Shown here: positions 1 to 5,453 of the stretch, piece by piece
How the letters are laid out: each line of letters starts with the position of its first letter
Numbering within the stretch: position 1 is the stretch's first letter
Assembly: GCA_031273585.1 (NCBI GenBank)
Contig: JAISRP010000315.1
Coordinates: forward strand, 1 to 5,453
DNA from: Synergistaceae bacterium
GTDB taxonomy: Bacteria; Synergistota; Synergistia; Synergistales; Synergistaceae
Direction of reading: 5' to 3'
DNA length: 5,453 bases
Program-made: the position numbers and the translations under genes
Notes under the pieces: model-generated
Told to the model about the DNA's origin: nothing
The model's database searches: none
The model's input: only the letters and a program-made list of their open reading frames with translations

Positions 1-1061
1 AGTTTAACTTCCGATGATGAATTAGTAAAGACTTTTCGTAAATTATCGGCGATCTTAGGCATTTCAGTCCCCAATCTCGGGATCTGGGCGATCAAAATAA
101 TGTCCAGCCAGGCGACTCGCCATTTTTTCTCGCTTATCAGCCGCAGGACTTCCCTCAGCAGGGTCATGCTGTCCGCCCCCCTGTACGCCTCGTCCGACGC
201 CGGGAACATCGTCCCGATGTCCCCCTCCCCCGCCGCCCCCAAGAGGGCGTCTGAGACGGAGTGGCATATTATGTCGGCGTCGGAGTGTCCCAGCAGGCCG
301 AGGCAGCAGGGGATCCCGACCCCTCCTAAGACGAGCCCGCGCCCCGGCACGAGCTCATGTCGGTCGTAACCGATTCCGACCCGGATCTCCCTCTGCCCGC
401 TCAGCAGGGATGCGGCCATAATCCAGTCGAAGTCGGTCGTCACCTTGAAGTTCCGCTCCGAGCCATCGACATGGACGAGCTCCCCCCCCGACTCCAGCCA
501 GGACGAGGCCTCGTCCGTGCCGCCCCCGGGGGCCTCCTCCAGGACGCGCACGATCGACTCCCTGTGAAAGGCCTGGGGGGTCTGGACGCGCTTTATCTCA
601 TCCCTCGGCGCCGTCCCGACGACGCCCCCCCTCACCCTCTCGATGGAGTCCGCCGAACCTATGACCGGAACGGCCGCGCGCTCCCTCGTCACAGCCCTCA
701 TGAGCTCACGGCAGATATCTACGTCCAGAAACGGCCTCGCGGCGTCGTGGATCAGGACGAAATCCGATCCCGCCGCGGCGAGGCCTTTTCTCACGGATTC
801 CGTCCTGGTCGCCCCGCCGGCCGCATACGTCACAGGACACCCGATCTTCCATCCCCGGAAGGCGTCCTCGCTCCCATCCGGCACGACGACGACCAGCCCC
901 TCGATCATCCCGAGCCTGCAGAGCTCCTCGGCCACTCCCGCCGACCACGCCCACATTGGCCTGTCCCCGAGCGTCCTGAACTGCTTGGGGACGCCGCCGA
1001 TCCTGCTCCCCGAACCGGCCGCGACCAGTATGAACTCCCATCTGTTACTGTCCGAGGTCAT
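1..1061 (-). CDS. ispDF: Bifunctional IspD-IspF enzyme of the MEP isoprenoid pathway (3' end outside window)
   Basis: The reading frame runs from ATG at 1061 without a stop to position 1 (353 residues visible). Residues 1 to about 221 are IspD, which joins CTP and 2-C-methyl-D-erythritol 4-phosphate into CDP-ME. Visible signatures are the nucleotide-binding LVAAGSGSR (12-20) with Arg20 and Lys26 (PKQF), HDAARPF (105-111), QTPQAF (160-165), TDEASSW (182-188) and NFKVT (204-208) with catalytic-type Lys206. From about 227 begins IspF, the zinc-dependent cyclase making MEcPP: GIGYDRH (229-235) with metal ligands Asp233 and His235, GHSDADIICHSVSDALLGAA (258-277) with ligand His267, GDIGTMFP (280-287), GADSMTLLREV (295-305) and IIAQ-like LIAQIP (323-328). 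Roughly 30 C-terminal residues lie outside. The linker is only a few residues. IspE, the intermediate step, is not encoded here. The start follows the yacL TAG stop directly, with GAGGAG 4 bases upstream. The last visible codons are AT-richer than the rest. Confidence 0.96.
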   Translation of the reverse strand, partial: MTSDSNRWEFILVAAGSGSRIGGVPKQFRTLGDRPMWAWSAGVAEELCRLGMIEGLVVVVPDGSEDAFRGWKIGCPVTYAAGGATRTESVRKGLAAAGSDFVLIHDAARPFLDVDICRELMRAVTRERAAVPVIGSADSIERVRGGVVGTAPRDEIKRVQTPQAFHRESIVRVLEEAPGGGTDEASSWLESGGELVHVDGSERNFKVTTDFDWIMAASLLSGQREIRVGIGYDRHELVPGRGLVLGGVGIPCCLGLLGHSDADIICHSVSDALLGAAGEGDIGTMFPASDEAYRGADSMTLLREVLRLISEKKWRVAWLDIILIAQIPRLGTEMPKIADNLRKVFTNSSSEVK

Positions 1062-2234
1062 CTATCTCCTCAGCTTGCCGAAGACCATCCTGCCCGCCGC
1101 TGTCTGGAGCATCGACGTTATGACGACCTCGACCGTCTCCCCTATCGCGCCAGATCCATCCTCCACCACGAGCATCGTGCCGTCCTCGAGGTATCCGATG
1201 CCCTGGCCGTGCTCCTTCCCGGGCCGTATTATGTCTATCTTCACGACCTCGCCCGGCAGGAACTGCGGCTTCAGGGAGTTTGCGAGCTCGTTCACGTTCA
1301 GGACCGGTATCCCCTCTATCCTGGATATCTGGTTGAGATTGTAGTCCGTCGTTATGATCTTCGCCCCGAGCTTCTTGCACAGCTCGACCAGGGCCTCGTC
1401 CACCTTGTCGCGCTTGAGCTCCCTCATGCTGATGTCCTCGATGCTGACCGTCATGCTCTCGATCTTTTGGAGGTCGGAGACCACTGTCAGCCCCTTCCTC
1501 CCCCTTGCCCGCCTCGCGGGCTCCGAGGAGTCCGCGACCCCCTGCAGCTCCGTCAGGACGAACCTTGGGAGCACCAGAGTCCCCTCCAGGAACCCCGTCA
1601 TCGCTATGTCGAGTATCCTCCCGTCGATCAGCGAGCTGGTGTCCACCACCTTCTTGCACGCCTCGGAGTGAGGGTCGTCCATCTGAGCAAATCCGCCGCC
1701 CGCAACGTCATTCAACTGGGACGAGGCGTGCCTGTCCTTGCTCCTCCTGGCGGTGAAGCGGCCGCCGAGGCCGACCAGGCCAAGCGCGAACGCCCAGACG
1801 TCGTCCCTCCTCTTGAGGAAGGCCCTCATGCCTACAAACGCGAAAATTATGTTGAGGGCTATCGCCACGTAGAACCCTATCCCAGGGATGCCTATCAGGG
1901 GTATAGCGAAGAGATTTGCCAACAGCAGGCTGAGGATAAGGCCCATCAGCGCGACGGCTATGTCAGGGATGCTCACGTTCTGCAGCATGCTCTCGAAGAT
2001 CTGTCCTATTCTATTCAACAGCCACCATATAACAGGCGTCAGTATATAGCCGAAAAGAGCAAACAATATTATGGAAAAAGCCGTCCAAATATTTGGGTGA
2101 GCCAGATCGGTCACCCACTTGAGCTGCAGCTGCAATATCAACACGGACAGCTGATAACCGGCTATGCCGCCTATCAGCGTCAACAGAAACCTCAGCGCGA
2201 TCTTCATAATACCGTTTATTCCCGTTTCTGGCAC
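1062..2234 (-). CDS. yacL: YacL-like PIN/TRAM domain integral membrane protein
   Basis: About 390 residues from the GTG start, close to Bacillus YacL (about 366). The N-terminal part has four membrane segments (about 13-36, 50-71, 92-112, 116-138), followed by a basic stretch (KRR, RFTARRSK) that probably faces the cytoplasm. A PIN nuclease-like domain starts near 193 (KKVVDTSSLIDGRILDIA). The expected PIN acidic residues are present: Asp198, Glu229 (LTELQ), Asp279 (KVDEAL) and Asp297 (TTDYNLN). GFLEGT and ADSSEPARRARGRKGL are YacL-type signatures. A TRAM domain, a small RNA-binding beta barrel, follows from about 323 (FLPGEVV, GKEHGQGIGYLEDGTM, VVEDG, LQTAAGRMVFGK). No reaction has been firmly established for this family, as far as I know; the acidic set suggests RNA cleavage at the membrane (inference). 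The GTG at 2234 was chosen for its strong Shine-Dalgarno. ATG 2261 would start inside a hairpin without an RBS, and ATG 2207 has no clear RBS. The next gene in the operon is ispDF, as yacL-ispD-ispF in Bacillus. Confidence 0.93.
   Translation of the reverse strand: MPETGINGIMKIALRFLLTLIGGIAGYQLSVLILQLQLKWVTDLAHPNIWTAFSIILFALFGYILTPVIWWLLNRIGQIFESMLQNVSIPDIAVALMGLILSLLLANLFAIPLIGIPGIGFYVAIALNIIFAFVGMRAFLKRRDDVWAFALGLVGLGGRFTARRSKDRHASSQLNDVAGGGFAQMDDPHSEACKKVVDTSSLIDGRILDIAMTGFLEGTLVLPRFVLTELQGVADSSEPARRARGRKGLTVVSDLQKIESMTVSIEDISMRELKRDKVDEALVELCKKLGAKIITTDYNLNQISRIEGIPVLNVNELANSLKPQFLPGEVVKIDIIRPGKEHGQGIGYLEDGTMLVVEDGSGAIGETVEVVITSMLQTAAGRMVFGKLRR
1066..1071 (-). promoter_or_regulatory. Shine-Dalgarno of ispDF inside the end of yacL
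   Basis: Minus-strand GAGGAG followed by ATAG and then ATG at 1061. The site is made of the last arginine codons (AGG AGA) of the yacL-like gene, so its conservation as an RBS and as coding sequence coincide. The 4-base spacing is short, which fits re-initiation by ribosomes that have just terminated at the adjoining TAG. Confidence 0.55.
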
Positions 2235-2240
2235 TTTCTC

Positions 2241-2248
2241 ATCCTCCC
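2241..2248 (-). promoter_or_regulatory. Shine-Dalgarno of the yacL-like gene (decides GTG start)
   Basis: On the minus strand the sequence reads GGGAGGATGAGAAA followed by GTG. The core GGAGG sits 8 bases before the GTG at 2234, an ideal spacing, while the ATG at 2261 has no purine-rich site upstream. This supports the GTG start. Confidence 0.7.
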
Positions 2249-2250
2249 AC

Positions 2251-2267
2251 CTCCGCGTCATGCGGAG
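2251..2267 (-). other. Short hairpin between recR and yacL
   Basis: Perfect 6-bp inverted repeat CTCCGC / GCGGAG with a 5-base loop (ATGAC on the minus strand), ending 2 bases before the yacL Shine-Dalgarno region. There is no T-run, so it is not an intrinsic terminator. It could influence yacL initiation or act as a processing/stability element; both are guesses. The unused ATG at 2261 lies in the loop. Confidence 0.4.
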
Positions 2268-2292
2268 CGATTCTAAAATCAGCGATCTGCGC

Positions 2293-2904
2293 CTAATCCT
2301 CCTCCCTCTCCATCTCCCTCCTCGACTCGAGGGCGATGTGCAAAGTCACCCTGTCCGCATACCCTATGCTTCCGCCGACCGGCAGCCCGTACGACAGCCG
2401 CGACACCTTCACCGGGATGTCCTTCAGCGAATCCTGAACCATGTAGGCCGTCATGTCGCCCTCTATCCTCGGGTTCATCGCTAAGATGACCTCGCCTGAG
2501 CCGTAAGCCTCAATCCGCCTCCTCAGGCGCTCGAGGCTCTCCGCCGGGACCTCCTCATCCTCGAGCGGCGAACACCTTCCCCCTAGGACGTGATAAACTC
2601 CGCCGAATACGCCGGACTGCTCCATCGCCACGCAGTCCTCCTGAGTCTCCACGACGCACATCCTGCTTTTGTCCCTCGACGGGTCGGAACAGACGCGGCA
2701 CAGATCTCCGGTCGCTATCCCGCCGCACTCCCGGCAGGCCCCGACTCGCTCGTGCAGGTTCGCGATCGACGCCGAGAGGGCGTTCACCCACGCCGGGTCG
2801 GAGCCGAGCAGGAAGAATGCCATCCTGCGCGCAGTCTTCTCCCCGATGCCCGGGAACTTGCCCAGCAGGGCCATGAGCTCCTCGAACGAGTCGGGCAGGT
2901 TCAA
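2293..2904 (-). CDS. recR: Recombination mediator protein RecR
   Basis: RecR works with RecO (and RecF) to load RecA on SSB-coated single-stranded DNA during gap repair; it forms a ring-shaped DNA clamp. At 203 residues it has normal length. Domains in order: helix-hairpin-helix FPGIGEKTARRMAF (17-30); a four-cysteine zinc site, C57-x2-C60 and C69-x2-C72; a Toprim domain from about 80 to 175 with the conserved Glu86 (CVVE), HVLGG (105-109), SPL (112-114), LAMNP (141-145) and EGDMTA (148-153); and the C-terminal GLPVGGSIGYAD stretch (173-184) followed by an Arg/Glu-rich tail. The start is TTG at 2904, giving MNLPDSFEELM, which fits the family N-terminus; the next in-frame ATG (residue 11) would cut into it. 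The TTG overlaps the ybaB TGA stop as TTGA, so translation is probably coupled. The RBS is weak (GGA about 8 bases upstream), which agrees with coupling. All key residues are present. Confidence 0.98.
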   Translation of the reverse strand: MNLPDSFEELMALLGKFPGIGEKTARRMAFFLLGSDPAWVNALSASIANLHERVGACRECGGIATGDLCRVCSDPSRDKSRMCVVETQEDCVAMEQSGVFGGVYHVLGGRCSPLEDEEVPAESLERLRRRIEAYGSGEVILAMNPRIEGDMTAYMVQDSLKDIPVKVSRLSYGLPVGGSIGYADRVTLHIALESRREMEREED

Positions 2905-3215
2905 AACAGTCCGGGGAAGTTCAGGCCTCCGGTGAGGCCGGCCATGCGTTTCTCGGCCATCTCCCGGCCGAGGCGGATCGACTCCTTGACGGCCGACAGG
3001 ACGAGGTCCTCCAGCATCTCGACGTCCTCCGGGTCCACTACCTCCTTCGATATCGATATCGAGACGACGTCCCCCTGGCCGTTCGCCCTCGCCCTGACCA
3101 TGCCTCCCCCGCTTGCGGCCTCGACCACCTCGTTCGCGAGCTCCTCCTGCATCTGATTCATCTGAGTCTGCATCTTCTGAACCTGCTTCAACATCTTGTT
3201 CCTGTCCATCTTCAT
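2901..3215 (-). CDS. ybaB: YbaB/EbfC family nucleoid-associated DNA-binding protein
   Basis: Small dimeric protein of 104 residues, matching the usual family length of about 100-110. Family members bind DNA and are thought to act in nucleoid organisation and possibly recombination. The sequence shows the typical methionine/glutamine-rich amphipathic N-terminal helix (MLKQVQKMQTQMNQMQEEL, 8-26), then a glycine turn and beta strands (SGGGMVRARANGQGDVVSISI, beginning about 35), the family signature EMLEDLV (66-72) with a following helix, and a glycine/proline tail ending NFPGLF. I chose the ATG at 3215 because it gives the family N-terminus and has a purine-rich site (GAGGGGGAG) 10 bases upstream. 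Earlier in-frame ATGs (3320, 3290, 3260) would add a non-homologous, Cys/Pro-containing leader, and the first would overlap the previous gene. The gene precedes recR with a 4-base overlap, a widely conserved pair. The usual upstream partner dnaX is not here. Confidence 0.96.
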   Translation of the reverse strand: MKMDRNKMLKQVQKMQTQMNQMQEELANEVVEAASGGGMVRARANGQGDVVSISISKEVVDPEDVEMLEDLVLSAVKESIRLGREMAEKRMAGLTGGLNFPGLF

Positions 3216-3225
3216 ATTAACGAGT

Positions 3226-3234
3226 CTCCCCCTC
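3226..3234 (-). promoter_or_regulatory. Shine-Dalgarno of ybaB
   Basis: Minus-strand GAGGGGGAG, ending 10 bases before the ATG at 3215. Most of it lies in the 7-base loop of a small potential hairpin (CGAG at 3235-3232 pairing with CTCG at 3224-3221). It supports 3215 as the ybaB start. Confidence 0.6.
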
Positions 3235-3260
3235 GGGTGTAAAAATCGCGAAACTTCCAT

Positions 3261-3279
3261 CCCCGCCGGGACGGCGGAA
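3261..3279 (-). other. GC hairpin in the gap upstream of ybaB
   Basis: The 79-base gap between the glycosyltransferase stop and ybaB holds a perfect 6-bp stem CCGCCG / CGGCGG (3277-3272 with 3268-3263) and a 3-base loop TCC, extendable by two G-U pairs in RNA to 8 bp. A five-T run (ATTTTTA, 3245-3241) follows, but 17 bases after the stem, too far for a standard terminator. It may be a pause or processing site; function not shown. Confidence 0.4.
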
Positions 3280-3294
3280 CACGGGGCCATAATT

Positions 3295-5058
3295 TCACAC
3301 GCGGCTCCGCCACGCGTCAAGGTGAATTTTCCTCAGAAACACCAGCAGCACGAAGATGGGCAGGCGCGCCACCCTCCTCCACCGCGAGGGCTCCTGAATC
3401 ACCCTGTAAAGCCACTCCAGGCGCATGTTCCTCCAGCGCAGCGGGGCCCTCCTCAAAGCCCCGGATATCACGTCGAAGCTGCCTCCCACCCCTATCCCGA
3501 CGACGCCCCCTATTTTAGCCAGATTTTCGTCCATCCAGTACTCCTGCTTTGGAACGCCGAGCGCCACCAGGACGATCCGGGCGCCGGACTCCCTTATCTC
3601 GTCGCATATCTCCCCGCTCTCGTCGGGTTTGAAGAACCCGCTCCTGCAGCCGGCGACGACGAGGCCGGGGTACTTCTGGCAGAGCTTCTCCGAGGCTCGC
3701 CTGGCGATTCCCTGCCTCCCGCCGAAGAAGTAGACGGGCCACCCGTGACCGGACGCCAGCCGGCAGAGGTGGTCCGCGAAGTCGACCCCCGGTATCCTCT
3801 CCTGGACCGTGAAGCCGAGAAATCTCAGGGCCCAGACGAGCCCGGTCCCGTCCGGCAGGGCGAGTCCCGCGCGGCTCAATATGTCGCGGTACCTCGCATC
3901 GCGCCTGCTTCGCAGCGCCGCGAGCGCGTCCGGGGTCACGATCATCCTGGGGACGTCGCTGGAGGACATCCACCCGCTCACGCGTCCGAGCGCGTAGTCG
4001 AGTGAGAAGTTGTCGACCGTCACCCCCCACAGGGACGGCCGCTCTGACGAGCCCCTCTCCGGCTCATCCGAGCGGGACGCCGCAATGTGAAATCCTGAGA
4101 CGAGGAACAGCACAGTCAGAATCAGCGAGAGCGGGTCCAGCAGTCCCATCTGAAGGACGGCCATCGAGACGCCGCATAGCCCGCATATCGCGCTCACCGT
4201 GAAGACGGCGGACGGGTGGTCCATGCCGCCGTTGACGAGCTTCCTGTAGAAGATCATGCTGCCCAGAGGCTTCGGAGAGAACGCGGCCGACAGCACGCAG
4301 AGCGACGTTTCGAGTATCGGAATCGCAAAGAGGCCGAGGGGGAGCACCATCACAGTGGCGAACGCGACCCCCTTGCTCGCGCCGAGCATGGAGGTCCCGG
4401 CCAGCAGCGTCCCCCACATCGCGGCCAAGGGCGAGCCCAGCCTGCGATACACGTTGACGTGCCGGCTCCAGAAGACCAGTATGAGCGCAAGTCCGCACAG
4501 TGACATCATGAGCGCGTCGGACGGCCCCTTTGACGAGGCGGCAGTGACGGTCACCATCAGCACCCAGCTCACCAGCAGGAGCCCGCCGCCCATCCCGGGG
4601 ATCTCGTCGAACTCCTGGAAGAGTATCGGAAAAAAGCCCATCCAGAGCGTGCTCAGAATTATTATGGTAGTGAGGCTCGACAGGTACAGGAACTCCCCCT
4701 CCGGCTGCCCGATAAACGTAATGCGCGGACCCAGCAGGGCGACCCCCAGGCCGATAGCAAGAAAACACAGCCGGAGGTCCCAGTTCTTGACCACCTTCTG
4801 ACAGAAGCCTATGAGCCCCGCTATCACTCCGGCCGTTATGGTCAGCTTCATCGGCGCGCTCTGAGTCCAGATTCCGCAGAGCGCCCACGCCGCGATAAGG
4901 CAGATGTCCCTCAGGTAGTAGTACTGATCGCTCTCGAGATCCCTCCTGAAGATCCTCTGAATGAACGCGCATGAGACGACCACCAGCACGACGACGGCAG
5001 CTATCCTTATATATCCTGTGTCGGCAGCGGAGAAGCCCATGATCATCGGAGCCCGCAT
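3295..5058 (-). CDS. Membrane fusion protein: degenerate WecA/TagO-like domain + WecG/TagA/CpsF glycosyltransferase
   Basis: A 587-residue two-part protein. Residues 1 to about 328 are hydrophobic, with roughly 11 membrane segments by eye (about 17-33, 52-64, 72-86, 96-112, 127-146, 159-174, 182-197, 210-225, 230-250, 284-301, 309-326). The order and spacing resemble WecA/TagO/MraY-type polyprenyl-phosphate sugar-1-phosphate transferases, for example AIPILETS near 245-252 where that family has a vPilD stretch. The expected catalytic residues look lost. Residues about 343-585 are a WecG/TagA/CpsF (GT26) domain: VTPDA (374-378), LPDGTGLVW (401-409) with probable catalytic Asp403, VALGVPKQEYW (498-508), GVGGSFDV (523-530), and arginines in RAPLRW and LEWLYR near the end. 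Known members transfer ManNAc or ManNAcA to lipid-linked GlcNAc in teichoic acid or enterobacterial common antigen synthesis; the sugar used here cannot be told. The tail has a short hydrophobic run (566-575). Start: first ATG, one base after the serS stop; the only purine-rich site is a G-run about 14 bases upstream, so Met5 or Met7 are alternatives. Confidence 0.9.
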   Translation of the reverse strand: MRAPMIMGFSAADTGYIRIAAVVVLVVVSCAFIQRIFRRDLESDQYYYLRDICLIAAWALCGIWTQSAPMKLTITAGVIAGLIGFCQKVVKNWDLRLCFLAIGLGVALLGPRITFIGQPEGEFLYLSSLTTIIILSTLWMGFFPILFQEFDEIPGMGGGLLLVSWVLMVTVTAASSKGPSDALMMSLCGLALILVFWSRHVNVYRRLGSPLAAMWGTLLAGTSMLGASKGVAFATVMVLPLGLFAIPILETSLCVLSAAFSPKPLGSMIFYRKLVNGGMDHPSAVFTVSAICGLCGVSMAVLQMGLLDPLSLILTVLFLVSGFHIAASRSDEPERGSSERPSLWGVTVDNFSLDYALGRVSGWMSSSDVPRMIVTPDALAALRSRRDARYRDILSRAGLALPDGTGLVWALRFLGFTVQERIPGVDFADHLCRLASGHGWPVYFFGGRQGIARRASEKLCQKYPGLVVAGCRSGFFKPDESGEICDEIRESGARIVLVALGVPKQEYWMDENLAKIGGVVGIGVGGSFDVISGALRRAPLRWRNMRLEWLYRVIQEPSRWRRVARLPIFVLLVFLRKIHLDAWRSRV

Positions 5059-5059
5059 G

Positions 5060-5453
<394 letters not shown>

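Noticed and set aside
357..2276. Very long plus-strand open frame (about 639 codons) opposite ispDF and yacL
   Set aside because: It lies codon-for-codon opposite both genes, so it stays open simply because they avoid TTA, CTA and TCA codons. It crosses the gene junction, is rich in His/Arg/Pro, and shows no recognisable domain or RBS.
2269..2289. Direct repeat ATCGCT x2 and small palindrome GATTTTAGAATC between recR and yacL
   Set aside because: Too short to distinguish from chance; no further copies or matching operator architecture seen.
3214..3243. Promoter-like pair TTTACA and TAATAT with 18-base spacing on the minus strand, upstream of ybaB
   Set aside because: The -10-like element overlaps the ybaB ATG, so transcripts would begin inside the gene; only partial consensus matches.
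3241..3279. Hairpin followed by five T's as an intrinsic terminator after the glycosyltransferase gene
   Set aside because: The T-run is 17 bases from the stem; a working terminator needs it directly after the stem.
3196..4005. Plus-strand open frame opposite ybaB and the WecG/TagA domain
   Set aside because: Proline- and arginine-rich shadow of two well-supported minus-strand genes; no family motif.
4064..4972. Minus-strand open frame in another phase within the fusion gene
   Set aside because: Arg/Gly/His-rich out-of-frame translation; the true frame shows clear membrane segments and conserved family motifs.

Overview
The window is a densely packed stretch of bacterial core genome. All six genes lie on the minus strand and are transcribed from high to low coordinates: serS (5' end outside the window) > membrane WecA-like/WecG-TagA fusion > ybaB > recR > yacL-like PIN/TRAM membrane protein > ispDF (3' end outside the window). 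I see no plus-strand gene, RNA gene, mobile element, CRISPR array or long non-coding stretch. The longest gap between genes is 79 bases.

The DNA is GC-rich, and arginine AGG and isoleucine ATA codons are common. yacL carries no TTA, CTA or TCA codons at all. The gene content (bacterial SerRS, RecR, YbaB, MEP-pathway isoprenoid enzymes, YacL-type PIN/TRAM protein, fused IspD-IspF) indicates a bacterium. The YacL-IspD-IspF order recalls Firmicutes, but GC content, codon use and the IspDF fusion fit a Synergistota-like anaerobe better. That placement is inference and only moderately supported.

Region by region: 5453-5060 is the C-terminal part of seryl-tRNA synthetase with class II motif 3. One base after its stop comes a 587-residue protein (5058-3295). 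Its N-terminal half is a multi-pass membrane domain resembling WecA/TagO/MraY phosphoglycosyltransferases, apparently without their catalytic acidic and histidine residues. Its C-terminal half is a seemingly intact WecG/TagA/CpsF glycosyltransferase. A 79-base gap follows, containing a GC hairpin and the ribosome-binding site of ybaB. The ybaB stop overlaps the TTG start of recR in a TTGA junction. After 58 bases comes the yacL-like gene, best started at a GTG with a strong Shine-Dalgarno. Its TAG stop is followed directly, in the same frame, by the ATG of ispDF, which stays open to position 1.

The genes serve different housekeeping tasks: translation, surface glycan assembly, nucleoid/recombination functions, a probable RNA-related PIN/TRAM membrane protein, and isoprenoid precursor synthesis. 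The last makes the C5 units for undecaprenyl phosphate, the kind of lipid carrier WecG/TagA enzymes work on. The very short or overlapping junctions suggest one transcript with translational coupling. I found no clearly new system. The most unusual object is the glycosyltransferase fused to a degenerate WecA-like domain.
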